Origin: Akkermansia muciniphila
GTDB taxonomy: Bacteria; Verrucomicrobiota; Verrucomicrobiia; Limisphaerales; UBA1100
Assembly: GCA_945903605.1 (NCBI GenBank)
Contig: CAMDOH010000006.1
Span: forward strand, 1 to 60,041
Direction of reading: 5' to 3'
DNA length: 60,041 nt
Within the stretch, counting starts at the first letter, position 1, and each line of letters opens with the position of its first letter. Below, piece by piece: positions 39,751-50,462 of this stretch. Position numbers and translations under genes: made by a program. The notes below the pieces were generated by a model that ran no database searches, was not told the DNA's origin, and saw only the letters and a list, made by a program, of their open reading frames with translations.

Positions 39751-41091
39751 TCATATTAGCTCGCGCATTGGCGGGCAGTCGGCATCGACCAAATGCTGCG
39801 GGCGGCCGCTGAGGTCGTTGACATTGGTCTTGTGCACATCGATGCCAAGGCCGTGATAAAGCGTCGCGAATACTTCGCCGAATTTGACCGGACGATCCAC
39901 TGCCTCGCCGGCAATGCGGTCGGTCGAACCGATAACTTGTCCGTGCCTCAAGCCGCCGCCAGCAAGCAGCGCGAAGGAAACATTCGGCCAGTGATCGCGC
40001 CCTGCGCCGTTGTTGATCTTGGGCGTGCGACCAAACTCGCCCCAAACAACCACCGACACATCCTTGTCCAACCCACGCTGGTGAATGTCCGTAATCAGCG
40101 CGCTCAACCCTTGATCAAGCAACGGTAAATCCTGACGCAGCGCGCCGAAGTTGTCGCCGTGATGATCCCAGCGGCTGAAGGCGAGCGTCACGCAACGCGC
40201 ACCGGCTTCAACCAATCGCCGGGCAGCAAGAAATTGTTCCATCAATTTCGGCCCGCCATCATCACGATTCTTTGAGTCGCCCTTGCCGTAACTCGCGCGC
40301 ACCGTCGGATCTTCCTTCGAAACATCGAGCGCGTCCATCAGGCGACTGGAGGTCAGCACGCCCAATGCCTGTTCGTTGAAAACGTCCAGTCCTTCCATGA
40401 GCCGGCTTTGGTCGGCGTCTCGACGGAAACGGTCGAAGCTCGAGAGTAAAGATTTGCGGTCGGAGAGACGGTCGAGTGTGACGCCGTTGAGCACCATGTC
40501 TTCCATGCCGCCGCCTTTGTTGGGCTGGAATGGCGCGTGGGCAGGCCCGAGGAATCCGGACACGCCGTTGTCAGACCACGGCGCATGTCCCATTTTCGGC
40601 GCAAGCCCAATGAAGGGCACGATGTCGCGATTGGTGCCACCGCCAATTTTCGAGAGCACTGAGCCGATTGAAGGCCATCCGCCCGGCGGTTGATTTCTTT
40701 CTGTGCGGCCGGTGTTGCACTGAAAGGCGTAGTGACTGCCTGTCGCGCCCACCATGGAGCGGATGATCGAGCACTTGTCCATCAGCTTGGCCATCTTCGG
40801 CAGGTGCTCGCAAATCTGGATGCCATCGACATTGGTGTTGATGGGATTGAAAGCGCCGCGAAATTCACTCGGTGCGTCCGGCTTCAGATCGAACATGTCC
40901 TGATGCGAGGGGCCGCCCGGAAGAAAAATCATGATCACGGCTTTGTGGCCAAGTCGTGTGCCTGCTTTTGCCTCCGCACGGAGCAATTGCGGCAAGGCCA
41001 TTCCGCCGAGGCCGAGCGAGCCGATCCTCAAAAAATTGCGGCGCGTTACGCCGTCGCACAGTTTGTGGGCTGATCCAATGACTTTCAACAT
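39751..41091 (-). CDS. DUF1501 family protein, Tat-like N-terminus
   Basis: [45 protein letters not shown]; likely start MLKVIGS at 41091. Confidence 0.93.
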   Translation of the reverse strand: MLKVIGSAHKLCDGVTRRNFLRIGSLGLGGMALPQLLRAEAKAGTRLGHKAVIMIFLPGGPSHQDMFDLKPDAPSEFRGAFNPINTNVDGIQICEHLPKMAKLMDKCSIIRSMVGATGSHYAFQCNTGRTERNQPPGGWPSIGSVLSKIGGGTNRDIVPFIGLAPKMGHAPWSDNGVSGFLGPAHAPFQPNKGGGMEDMVLNGVTLDRLSDRKSLLSSFDRFRRDADQSRLMEGLDVFNEQALGVLTSSRLMDALDVSKEDPTVRASYGKGDSKNRDDGGPKLMEQFLAARRLVEAGARCVTLAFSRWDHHGDNFGALRQDLPLLDQGLSALITDIHQRGLDKDVSVVVWGEFGRTPKINNGAGRDHWPNVSFALLAGGGLRHGQVIGSTDRIAGEAVDRPVKFGEVFATLYHGLGIDVHKTNVNDLSGRPQHLVDADCPPMRELI

Positions 41092-41211
41092 AGCCGCATT
41101 TGCCTTTCGGTCCGCTTGTTCGACGTTTGATGTTCTGGGATTAGTCACCGAAACTTAACAAAAAAATCGCTTGGCGGCAATACCCGAATCCGAAGCGGCG
41201 CAGCTGAAGAA

Positions 41212-43332
41212 TTAAGCCTGTGACACGGCTTGCGATTGGATGAGGACGCGATACGCAGGCATCGACTCGGGAAATCCTTTGAGTTGAACCGGCGGCAATT
41301 CGCACAATGGAATTGGCGTGCCGATCCGTTCTTTGGTGGTTTGGTCGATGATCACTTCCATGCAGCCCGCTTGATCGCATAGCCGCGACGCCAGATTCAC
41401 GCGCTGACCGATGACGGTGTAACTCAACCGATCTTTCGACCCCATGCAGCCGACGAGCACTTCGCCCGTGGCAATGCCGACGCCGATTTTCACCGGGTCT
41501 TTGGCGCGCGCGTTCATGCGGTGCCGCTCAAGAACCATTTGCCGGGCGCAACGCACGGCGTTCTCGGCGTCGTTGCCTTTGCTGTGCGGCGTTCCGAAAA
41601 CAGCCATCAATAAATCGCCGACGAATTTATCGACCACGCCGTTGTGCTCATCCACCACACGCGTGAGTGCCGTCATGTGTTCATTGAGCAAGACGATGGT
41701 TTGTTCGGGCGTCATCGGCTCCGTGAGCGAGGTGAATTCACGAATGTCGCAAAACAGGATCGTGACCACCTTTGTCTCGCCGCCCAATCCCAATTCGCCC
41801 TTCATCATCTCCGCAGCCACATCGGGATCGACCACTTTGTTAAGCACGTCCTTGTACTTGTCTCGCATGGCCAGCCCTTCGGCCATGTCATTGAACGCCG
41901 CTGCCAATTGCCCCATCTCATCGCCCGACCGCTGCGGAAGGCGCACATCGTAATTCCCATTTTTGATCTGTCGTGCCGCGCCAGTCAGGCTCCTCAATGG
42001 CCGCGCCAAATTGATCGAGAGAGCCCAGCTCAGTGCGATGGAGATCAATGCCAGTACGCCAGCGATGAAAAATATCTGGCTGCGCAATTCTTGCATGCCC
42101 GTCAACGTGTCAGCCCAAGAATACAAGCCCACTTTGTAAGCCACCGGCAGTTTCGATCCCGCATTCATCGGCGCCACAAACACCCTGTGCGGCACTCCAT
42201 CCAATTGCACCAGCGGCAGCGAATGCGCGACTTTGTCCTCGCCAATATTCAGAGAGAGCATTGGGGATAATTGCCGCTGTGTGGCCGCTGGAATTGTCCA
42301 AGAATGCAGCCGTCCATCGCCCCAAATGCCGCTCTTCATTGCGCTGACTTCATTGATTCTCTCTTCGCCGCGTTCCTGAAACGGAAATCCCAGCACCAGC
42401 GTCCCCACTATCTTCGACCCGTCCTCGTCATGAACCGGGGTCGAGATTGTCTCCACCAAATGTCCCGCTCGCCCGATTTCCAGATGCACGTAGCCCACCT
42501 GTTGCGAGTCGGTTTGCGCCAATGATTGCGCCAGCTCGCCCATTCTCAACCGGAACGCCCGACGAAATGCGGTGTCAAAAAAACTCTCTGCCCGATGCGG
42601 TGCCGGCAACGCTTGGCCCTCTGCATCGATAAAAATCATGTACGATGCTGTCCGCGCGCCCGGCATTTTCGGCCTCGGCTCCGATTCCGCAGGAGTGTCG
42701 CCAAAGCGGATGGCCGCAGCGGCTGGCCTCGGCACGGCGGTTGTCTTTGCCATTCCGGTTCCTGAAGAATTGGTGGCGCCCGGCCTCTCGAATACTTTCG
42801 CCATTTTGTCGATCTCGCCAGCCAGCCTCACTTTGATCTCACGCTGTGCGGCGGTGGACATCCCTGCCATATCGCCCGTCAACAGCGACGCTCCAAATTT
42901 GGCGGCTGGCAATGGGCTGTCACCCGTGATGCGCGTCGCCCATTCCCTCAACGTGATCGACATTTGGGCGCGCGCCTCATCACGGATCTTGCGCGCATCA
43001 TCCTCTCCCAACTCCTCGTGCAGTCTTTGAAATTCCTCGGCCAGCACGCGCTGAAGTTGCAGATGCGCCAGTTGATAAAGTCGCCCCGAATTTCGCTGCG
43101 ACATCGCCAGCCGAACTGCGGATTGCGTGGTGAATTCGGCACTCTTTTGTCGCGCCACCCCCAACCGCGCTTCCTGTTCCTGCGGCAAATAAGCGATCTG
43201 CGCCGCCGCATGTTGCTGGAACAGCCGGTCGTAAGTCAGCACGACACGGCTTTGCGTGAGCCACAAAGTGACTCCCGAAACCGTGGCCACCGCCGCCAAA
43301 AAAGCCATCAATAATTTGACCCTGAAATTCAT
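41212..43332 (-). CDS. membrane class III adenylate/guanylate cyclase with HAMP domain
   Basis: N-terminal TM, periplasmic region, second TM then LARPLRSLTGAARQIKNGNYDVRLPQRSGDEMGQLAAAFNDM; FCDIREFTSLTEPM; VDKFVGDLLMAVFG; GIATGEVLVGCMGS. Confidence 0.92.
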   Translation of the reverse strand: MNFRVKLLMAFLAAVATVSGVTLWLTQSRVVLTYDRLFQQHAAAQIAYLPQEQEARLGVARQKSAEFTTQSAVRLAMSQRNSGRLYQLAHLQLQRVLAEEFQRLHEELGEDDARKIRDEARAQMSITLREWATRITGDSPLPAAKFGASLLTGDMAGMSTAAQREIKVRLAGEIDKMAKVFERPGATNSSGTGMAKTTAVPRPAAAAIRFGDTPAESEPRPKMPGARTASYMIFIDAEGQALPAPHRAESFFDTAFRRAFRLRMGELAQSLAQTDSQQVGYVHLEIGRAGHLVETISTPVHDEDGSKIVGTLVLGFPFQERGEERINEVSAMKSGIWGDGRLHSWTIPAATQRQLSPMLSLNIGEDKVAHSLPLVQLDGVPHRVFVAPMNAGSKLPVAYKVGLYSWADTLTGMQELRSQIFFIAGVLALISIALSWALSINLARPLRSLTGAARQIKNGNYDVRLPQRSGDEMGQLAAAFNDMAEGLAMRDKYKDVLNKVVDPDVAAEMMKGELGLGGETKVVTILFCDIREFTSLTEPMTPEQTIVLLNEHMTALTRVVDEHNGVVDKFVGDLLMAVFGTPHSKGNDAENAVRCARQMVLERHRMNARAKDPVKIGVGIATGEVLVGCMGSKDRLSYTVIGQRVNLASRLCDQAGCMEVIIDQTTKERIGTPIPLCELPPVQLKGFPESMPAYRVLIQSQAVSQA

Positions 43333-43524
43333 TCCAACTCGAAGAACGCTTCCCGATGTAGTGCCCTTACATTGCCAGCGCACCGAACAAAGGGCAAGCT
43401 CAGCCATCCCGCTTCTCTGATGACGCCCGCGCCCGGCCACCGCCTTCAAAACTTCTCAGCCTGTCTCCAAATAAAATCATCGCTTGCTCTGTGGGCGCAT
43501 AATACGCACAGTCCCCGCTTTTGT

Positions 43525-45459
43525 ATGTTGACGCTTTCGGAACTCAGTAAAAGTTATGGTGGCCGTACGCTTTTTAGCGAGGTAACGCAGCAGATCAATC
43601 GCACAGATCGGCTCGGGCTTGTCGGTCCCAACGGCGCTGGCAAATCCACGCTCTTCAATCTCATCCTCGGAACGGAGTCGGCCGATGAGGGCGAAATTTC
43701 ATTTCAACGCGGCGTCACTCTCGGCTACCTGCCGCAGGAAAGCGCTCCCGCCGGTAACGAGACCGTTCTGGAATTGGCCGTCGGCATCACTCCGGAGATG
43801 GTCGAATTGCAACGGCGCATGAAAGCGTTCGATGCCGGCCACGACCACGAGTCCGATGATTATCACGAGGTGCTGCAGCGTTTCGTTGAGTTGGGCGGTT
43901 ATCAGCTCGAGCCCAAGGCCAAGCACATTCTGCACGGCCTGAGTTTTCGCGAGACGGATTTCGATCGCCCCGCCAAAGAGATGAGCGGCGGCTGGGTCAT
44001 GCGCGCTTATCTGGCGCGGCTGCTGGTGCAGGAACCGGATTTGCTGATGCTCGACGAACCGACAAACCATCTCGACCTCGATGCGTTGCTCTGGTTTCAG
44101 GATTATCTCGAACACTACCCCGGTGCGATTTTGATGATTTCGCACGATCGCGAGTTTCTCAATCACCTCGTCACCGGCATTGTCGAAATCCGGCGCAGCC
44201 GCGTCTATCGCTGGCAAGGCAACTACGACAATTACCTCATCCAGCGCGCCGCCCACGAACAGCAACAGCTCTCCGCGCACAAAAACGCCCAGAAAAAAAT
44301 CGACCAGCTCCAGGAATTTGCCGATCGCTTCGGCGCCAAAGCCAGCAAAGCCTCACAGGCCCAAAGCAAACGCAAACAGATCGAGCGCATCCGCGAAGAG
44401 ATGGCCGACGCTCCCGAAGGCGCGGAGAAAACCGTTCACTTCCGTTTCCCACAACCGCAGCGCAGCGGCCAGCGCGTCATCCGGCTCGAAGGCGTCCGCC
44501 AAGCCTACGGCACCAATGTCGTTTACGAGAATCTTGATTTCGAGGCGCAGCGCGGCGAGCGCACGGTGCTCGTCGGCCCGAACGGTGCGGGCAAATCCAC
44601 GCTGCTCAAAATTCTTGCCGGCGTTCTTGCGCCCCAAGCCGGCACCCTCGAATTGGGCCACAACGTGAAATCAGGTTACTTCTCGCAATATCGCACAGAA
44701 GTTTTGCAAGCGAGCCGCACGGTGTTTGAAGAGGCGCTCGATACGCCGCAGCGCGTCACCGAACAATCCGTCCGCAACGTCCTCGGTTCATTTCTTTTCC
44801 GTGGCGACGACGTTTACAAAAAAGTCTCCGTGCTCAGTGGTGGCGAAAAGAGCCGGCTGGCTCTTGTGAAGTTTTTGCTCGATCCGCCGAATCTGCTTTT
44901 GATGGACGAGCCGACCACGCATTTGGACATGCCGAGCATCGATGCCCTGCTCGGCGCATTGAAGCAGTTCGAAGGCACTCTCATTTTCATCAGCCACGAC
45001 GTTTATTTCATCCGTGAATTGGCCAATCACGTCACGCACGTCCGCGCGGGCGCACTGGTTCATTATCCCGGCGGCTACCAATACTACCTCGACAAAACCG
45101 CCGCCACCTCCGCACGTGCCGCGCTGACGGCGGGCGCCAATCCCACCCCCGCAAAACCTGCCAGCGAAAAGAAAGAGTCGAAACGCGACAAGCCCGCCCA
45201 CCGCCCATCGTCATCACGCGAACGCCAAGAGCAGCAACAGCGCGTCGCAAAATTTGAGAAGGACATCGCCACTTACGAAAATCAGATCGCCGATATTTCT
45301 GGCGAGTTGGAAAACCCGGAGACGTATCAGAAGGCTGGACGCGCGCAACATCTCAACCGCGAATTGTCCGCCGCTCAAGCTAGCCTCGAGCAAGTGACCG
45401 CTGAATGGGAAGCCGCCGCAAGCAAGCTGCAGACCTCGGGCGCCGCAGCGTCAACGTAG
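43525..45459 (+). CDS. ABC-F family ATPase
   Basis: Two Walker A (GPNGAGKSTLFNL, GPNGAGKSTLLKI) and two signature/Walker B sets, no TM; likely start MLTLSELSK at 43525. Confidence 0.94.
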   Translation: MLTLSELSKSYGGRTLFSEVTQQINRTDRLGLVGPNGAGKSTLFNLILGTESADEGEISFQRGVTLGYLPQESAPAGNETVLELAVGITPEMVELQRRMKAFDAGHDHESDDYHEVLQRFVELGGYQLEPKAKHILHGLSFRETDFDRPAKEMSGGWVMRAYLARLLVQEPDLLMLDEPTNHLDLDALLWFQDYLEHYPGAILMISHDREFLNHLVTGIVEIRRSRVYRWQGNYDNYLIQRAAHEQQQLSAHKNAQKKIDQLQEFADRFGAKASKASQAQSKRKQIERIREEMADAPEGAEKTVHFRFPQPQRSGQRVIRLEGVRQAYGTNVVYENLDFEAQRGERTVLVGPNGAGKSTLLKILAGVLAPQAGTLELGHNVKSGYFSQYRTEVLQASRTVFEEALDTPQRVTEQSVRNVLGSFLFRGDDVYKKVSVLSGGEKSRLALVKFLLDPPNLLLMDEPTTHLDMPSIDALLGALKQFEGTLIFISHDVYFIRELANHVTHVRAGALVHYPGGYQYYLDKTAATSARAALTAGANPTPAKPASEKKESKRDKPAHRPSSSRERQEQQQRVAKFEKDIATYENQIADISGELENPETYQKAGRAQHLNRELSAAQASLEQVTAEWEAAASKLQTSGAAAST

Positions 45460-46080
45460 TTCAGTGATCCGGATGTCCTTGTACGACGCTTCGCTTTTTC
45501 CGCCGCCGTGCACTTGCAGGCCGATAAGCCCGTGCTGCGGCAGTTTCTCGTCCGCCTCGGTGTAATCAATCATCTTCACGCCGTTGATCCACGTCTGAAT
45601 GCGCCGGCCTTCGCAGCGGATCTCGTACGTGTTCCACTCACCCTTCTTCACGGCCTTCGCCACGTCCGCCGCGTCGGGCTTGATGAGCACCTTGTTGCGG
45701 CGGGACTCATCGTAGAGAGCGCCCCACCAGCCCTCGCCGATGTCGCACTGATAGCCGACCATTTCGTTGGGCGGATTCTTCGCCGGTTCGCTGCGCACCT
45801 GCACGCCGCCATTCACGAAGCCTTCCGTGCCGATGAGCTTGAACTGAAGTCGAAGAACGAAGTTCGTGTACGGCCGCGTGGTGCGAAGGAATTCGTTGCG
45901 CGGAACTTTGTCCGTCAACGTACCGCCGACGAATGCGCCATCCACAATGCGCCACGTCTTCGCCGTATCACCGACCCAACCGGCGAAAGTCTTGCCGTCG
46001 GAAAGTGCCGTGGATTTTTCCGCCGCCTGTTCCGCTCCCGCCACGCCACTCAATAATAAAGCCAGCCAGAGAGATTTCAT
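45451..46080 (-). CDS. DUF1080 (3-keto-disaccharide hydrolase-like) secreted protein
   Basis: Signal-like MKSLWLALLLSGVAGA; LSDGKTFAGWVGD; WNTYEIRCEGRRIQTWINGVKMIDYTE; GLIGLQVHGGGKSEASYKDIRI. Confidence 0.92.
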   Translation of the reverse strand: MKSLWLALLLSGVAGAEQAAEKSTALSDGKTFAGWVGDTAKTWRIVDGAFVGGTLTDKVPRNEFLRTTRPYTNFVLRLQFKLIGTEGFVNGGVQVRSEPAKNPPNEMVGYQCDIGEGWWGALYDESRRNKVLIKPDAADVAKAVKKGEWNTYEIRCEGRRIQTWINGVKMIDYTEADEKLPQHGLIGLQVHGGGKSEASYKDIRITELR

Positions 46081-46143
46081 GGGGTGTTTCTACCGTCGCG
46101 CGCGATTCATGCCAAGACCGGAAACTGGACTAGCTTCAATCGT

Positions 46144-48396
46144 TCACTCTTTCCAGTTTCGCAGGCGCAGCGCGTTGCCGATGACGACGAGGTCGGAGCA
46201 GGCCATCGTCGCCGCGCAGACGACTGGCGCGAGGAAACCGAGCGCGGCGAGCGGGATCGCCGCGGCGTTGTAAAAGAACGCCCAGAAAAGATTCTGTTTG
46301 ATGACGCGCAGCGTGGCTCGCGCCAGTCCGATGGCTTCGGGAATCGCCTGCACGTCGGAGGTGAGCAGGATGATGTCCGCCGCCTCGCGAGCCACGTCGC
46401 TTGCGCGACTCACGGCGATGCCGAGGTCGGCCTGTTCCAGCGCCGGCGCGTCGTTAATCCCGTCGCCGACGAAAGCCACGCGGTTGCCCCGCGCTTGCAG
46501 ACCGGCTACCAGTTCGGCTTTTCTTTCGGGCCGGATTTGCGCGTGCACATTCGCCTCGGGAATTCCCGCCTCGCGTGCGATGGCCGCTGCAGTCCGTGCG
46601 TTGTCGCCCGTCACCAGATGCACGGCCAGTCCCTGCCGCATCAGGCGCGACACGACTTCGCCTGCGCCTTCCTTCAGCCGGTCGCGCAGGGCGATCAAGC
46701 CCGCGAGTTGCGTTCCCTGCGAAATGCCCAGCAGCGTCGCGCCGCGCTCGCTGTGTTCGTCGATGAAGGCTCGGCCAGCGGCGAGATCCACTTTTGATTC
46801 GGCGAGCCACGCGATGGAACCCAGCCGCCAGATTTCGCCCTCGCAACTGGCCTGCACGCCCGCGCCGCGCCATTCGCGCCAGTCAGAAAATGTGAGCCTC
46901 GCTTCTGCCGCAACTTCGCCGTGGCGAACGAGCGCCTGACTGAGCGGATGCGCCGAAGGTTTTGCCAATTCGGCAGCGACGGATGCGATGGACTGCGCGC
47001 GCTGATTGGCCGGCCGCAATTCTTCGCTGGCTACCACCGTCGGATTGCCTTGGGTGAGTGTGCCCGTTTTGTCAAAAAGCACGGCGTTGATTTTTCCTGC
47101 CTTCTCAAGCGCCATCCCGTCACGGATCAAAATGCCGCGGCGCGCGGCAGCATTCGTGCCGGCCATGATCGCTGCGGGCGTCGCGAGGCCCATCGCGCAC
47201 GGGCAGGCCACGATGAGCACGGCGCACATGTGAACGATGGCAAGCGTGACCGCGCCGAGCGTTTCATCAATCGCTGCTGGCCAGAGAAATTTTGAGAGCG
47301 CGTTGTGCGAAGCGAGTGCTTTGTCGGGCTCCAGCCACCACAATAGTCCAGTGCCAATCGCCACTCCGACAACGATGGGCACAAAGATGTTGCTCACCCG
47401 GTCGCCGAGTCGCTGGATGTTCGCACGGCTCGATTGCGCGCGGCGGACGACGGCAATGATGTGTGCCAGCGCGGTGGCTTCGCCGGTGGCGGTGACGCGC
47501 GCCGTCAACCGGCCATTGGTGTTGGTGGTGCCGCCAAAAAGTTTTGCGCCCGTCGCTTTCTCCACCGGCAACGATTCACCCGTGAGCATCGATTCATCCA
47601 CGGCAGACGCGCCATCAACCACTTCGCAATCGGTCGGCACACGGTCGCCGGGGCGGAGCACGATGCCATCGCCCGCGCGCAGCTCGGCGATGGGCACAAC
47701 GGTTTCAACACCTCCGCCATCGATGCGGCAGGCTGTCTGCGGCGCCAGTTCCATCAGGCCGCGCAAGGCAGCCGTGGCCTTCTGCGAGATCCGCGCTTCA
47801 AGCCAGTGGCCGAGGCTGATGAGCGTGAGGGTCGCCGCGGCTTCCATGAAAAAAAGGTGGCCGCTCGCGCCGGTGAAAAGCTGCCAGACGCTGTAGCCGA
47901 ATGCGGTGGTGGTGCCGAGCGCGACGAGGGTGTCCATGTTCGACGCGCCGACTTTCGCCTGTTGCCACGCGCCGCGATAGAATCGCGCACCGCAAATGAT
48001 CTGCACGATGCCCGCCTGCACGAATGCCAGTTTGTGAAACCATGCCTCGTGACCAAAACCGAGCAGCCATTCGCCGAACATGAGCGGCAGCGTCAGTGCG
48101 CTGCCGAGAATGAGATTCTGTTTCCAGCCGTCGGCGTGGGAATGTTCGTGATTCGCAGCGGCGCGTTGCAATGCGGCTGTGTAACCGGCGCTCTGCACGG
48201 CGCGAATGAGCGCATCATTGTCCGGCGTGTTCCCCGCCGCCCACGTCACCACGGCGCGACCACTGGCGGCGTCCGCTTCCGCGCTGCTCACGCCCGGCAC
48301 CGTTTGCAGCGACTGGCTCACGCGCCGCGCACAATTTGCGCAGGTCATTCCGCTCACGGCGAGAGTCGTGGGAGAAGTTTGCTGCGGCTGGCTCAC
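46144..48396 (-). CDS. copA: copper/heavy-metal translocating P-type ATPase with HMA domain
   Basis: GMTCANCARRVSQSL; IVACPCAMGLATP; FDKTGTLTQGNPTVV; FVGDGINDAPALEQADLGIAV. Confidence 0.95.
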   Translation of the reverse strand: MSQPQQTSPTTLAVSGMTCANCARRVSQSLQTVPGVSSAEADAASGRAVVTWAAGNTPDNDALIRAVQSAGYTAALQRAAANHEHSHADGWKQNLILGSALTLPLMFGEWLLGFGHEAWFHKLAFVQAGIVQIICGARFYRGAWQQAKVGASNMDTLVALGTTTAFGYSVWQLFTGASGHLFFMEAAATLTLISLGHWLEARISQKATAALRGLMELAPQTACRIDGGGVETVVPIAELRAGDGIVLRPGDRVPTDCEVVDGASAVDESMLTGESLPVEKATGAKLFGGTTNTNGRLTARVTATGEATALAHIIAVVRRAQSSRANIQRLGDRVSNIFVPIVVGVAIGTGLLWWLEPDKALASHNALSKFLWPAAIDETLGAVTLAIVHMCAVLIVACPCAMGLATPAAIMAGTNAAARRGILIRDGMALEKAGKINAVLFDKTGTLTQGNPTVVASEELRPANQRAQSIASVAAELAKPSAHPLSQALVRHGEVAAEARLTFSDWREWRGAGVQASCEGEIWRLGSIAWLAESKVDLAAGRAFIDEHSERGATLLGISQGTQLAGLIALRDRLKEGAGEVVSRLMRQGLAVHLVTGDNARTAAAIAREAGIPEANVHAQIRPERKAELVAGLQARGNRVAFVGDGINDAPALEQADLGIAVSRASDVAREAADIILLTSDVQAIPEAIGLARATLRVIKQNLFWAFFYNAAAIPLAALGFLAPVVCAATMACSDLVVIGNALRLRNWKE

Positions 48397-48503
48397 GGCG
48401 GAACGTTAATCGAAATCCACGCACCGAACCACCAAGAAACAGCCGCGCACTCTCTCTCGTCTCCGCAGTTGTGTTGCGTGCTCCCGTGATTATAGTGCGT
48501 TCC

Positions 48504-49712
48504 ATGTATCTGCGAATGGCCAAGCGGCTTCTTTTGGAAACGGACAAGCGACTGGTCGCCAAGGCCGCCATCAATCTGGGCTGGGGCGGCATGCGTTCGG
48601 TGATGCGTTTCAAGCGCGACCTCAAGCGCGGCGAATATTTCCCTCCGTTCCTCTACATCTCCGTGCTCAATAGTTGCAACCTGCGCTGTCAAGGTTGCTG
48701 GGTGGATGTCGCGGCGAAGTCTGAGAAAATCCCTGCGGAAGATTTGCACCGGCTCATCCGCGAAGCGCGCGAGGCGGGCAACACGTTCTTCGGCATCCTC
48801 GGCGGCGAGCCGTTCATGTACAAAGGACTGCTCGATATTCTCGAACAGCATCCCGATTGTTACTTCCAGATTTTCACCAACGGCCAGTTTATCACCGACG
48901 AACTCGCCGCGCAGATGCGGCGCATGGGAAACGTCACGCCGCTCGTTTCCATCGAAGGCACGGAGATCATCAGCGACCAGCGTCGCGGCAAATCCGATGT
49001 GCTCAGCAAATCCATGGCCGGGCTGCAACGCTGTCTCGACCACAAGCTGCTCACGGGCGTGGCGACGAGTCTTTGCCAGACGAATTTCGATGATCTGCTG
49101 CGCGAGGAATGGCTCGACCGGCTCATCGAGATGGGCGCGATGTACGCGTGGTATCACACCTACCGGCCCGTCGGTCCGCAGCCGAACGAGCAGCTTTGCC
49201 TCACGCCCGCGCAGCAACTCAAGACGCGCAAATTCGTCGTCGAGATGCGCGTCAAAAAACCGATCGTCCTCATCGATGCCTATTATCAGCACGATGGTCA
49301 GGCGCTCTGTCCGCTGGCCACCGGCATCAGCCATCACATCAGTCCGTGGGGCGACATCGAGCCGTGCCCGATCATCCAGTTCGCGAAGGAGAACATTCGC
49401 GACAAGCGCCACATCCGCGATGTGTTCACGCAGTCGGCGTACCTGAAAGATTTCCGCGAGACGATTTCCAGCACCACCCGCGGCTGCGTGATGCTCGAGA
49501 GGCCGGACTTGGTGAAGCAGATTGTGGAGCGTCACGGCGCCGTCGATGGCACCGCGCGCAAGACGGCGATGGTTGAGCTCGAAGCGATGCGCCCGCGCCC
49601 TTCGCAATGGAATCAGGTCGAAGAAGTCCCCGAGAAAAGCCTCGCCTATCGCCTCGCCAAGAAATGGTTCTTCCAGGATTTCGGCGCGTACTCGCCACTG
49701 AAGAAAGTTTGA
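48504..49712 (+). CDS. radical SAM protein with SPASM-like C-terminal Cys
   Basis: NSCNLRCQGCW (CX3CX2C); GILGGEPFMYKGLL; SPWGDIEPCPI. Confidence 0.9.
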   Translation: MYLRMAKRLLLETDKRLVAKAAINLGWGGMRSVMRFKRDLKRGEYFPPFLYISVLNSCNLRCQGCWVDVAAKSEKIPAEDLHRLIREAREAGNTFFGILGGEPFMYKGLLDILEQHPDCYFQIFTNGQFITDELAAQMRRMGNVTPLVSIEGTEIISDQRRGKSDVLSKSMAGLQRCLDHKLLTGVATSLCQTNFDDLLREEWLDRLIEMGAMYAWYHTYRPVGPQPNEQLCLTPAQQLKTRKFVVEMRVKKPIVLIDAYYQHDGQALCPLATGISHHISPWGDIEPCPIIQFAKENIRDKRHIRDVFTQSAYLKDFRETISSTTRGCVMLERPDLVKQIVERHGAVDGTARKTAMVELEAMRPRPSQWNQVEEVPEKSLAYRLAKKWFFQDFGAYSPLKKV

Positions 49713-49724
49713 ACGTTGCTGCGG

Positions 49725-50414
49725 ATGAAAGTGCCGCAGTCCATTTCCGTCGTCATCCCCGCGCTCAATGAGGCGGCGGAGATTTCTGAAACCCTCTTGC
49801 GCGCCCGCGCTGTGCCGGAGGTCTGCGAAATCATTCTCGTCGATGGCGGCAGTGCGGATGCCACGCGCGACCTCGCCGCCGCGCACGGCTGCATCGTGCT
49901 TCCCTGCGAACCGGGCCGAGGCCGCCAACTCCGACTCGGCGCGCAACAGGCGCGAGGCGATGTGGTGCTGCTGCTTCACGCCGATACGTGGCTGCCGCCG
50001 GAAGCCGGCCGCGCCGCGCTCGAATGCTTCACCGACACGCGAGTGGTCGCAGGCGGATTTTACAAACGTTTCCGTGATCCCCATCCGCTCATGCGCGGTT
50101 CACGCGCGCGCTGCTGGCTGCGCTGGTTTTTCTTTTCCCGCATGCTGGGCGATCAGGCGATGTTCATCCGGCGCGATGTGCTGGAAGCAATCGGCGGTGT
50201 GCCGGACGTGCCGCTCATGGAGGAATACGAGCTGCTCAAACACCTGCTCCCGCGGGGTCGCGTTGCGCTCGCGAGGAGCGTCGTCCGCACGAGCGCACGG
50301 CGTTTCCACGAGCGCGGCGTGCTGCGCACTTACTGGCGGATGGGCATCGTGACGGCGCGTTATTTCCTCGGCGCTTCGCCCGATGAATTGCGGCGCGCTT
50401 ACGAGAGACGGTAA
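49725..50414 (+). CDS. family 2 glycosyltransferase (TIGR04283-like)
   Basis: ISVVIPALNEAAEISETL; ILVDGGSADATRDLA; GRGRQLRLGAQQARGDVVLLLHADTWLP; LGDQAMFIRRD. Confidence 0.88.
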   Translation: MKVPQSISVVIPALNEAAEISETLLRARAVPEVCEIILVDGGSADATRDLAAAHGCIVLPCEPGRGRQLRLGAQQARGDVVLLLHADTWLPPEAGRAALECFTDTRVVAGGFYKRFRDPHPLMRGSRARCWLRWFFFSRMLGDQAMFIRRDVLEAIGGVPDVPLMEEYELLKHLLPRGRVALARSVVRTSARRFHERGVLRTYWRMGIVTARYFLGASPDELRRAYERR

Positions 50415-50462
50415 GAGTTTCGCTTTGCCGCGCGCGCGCATTTGCGCGACATTGCCAGCGCC

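Noticed and set aside
48393-50084. 563-aa minus-strand ORF opposite the radical SAM and glycosyltransferase genes
   Set aside because: Shadow ORF: it is antisense to two well-supported genes, and its Arg/His/Ala-rich sequence has no recognisable motif
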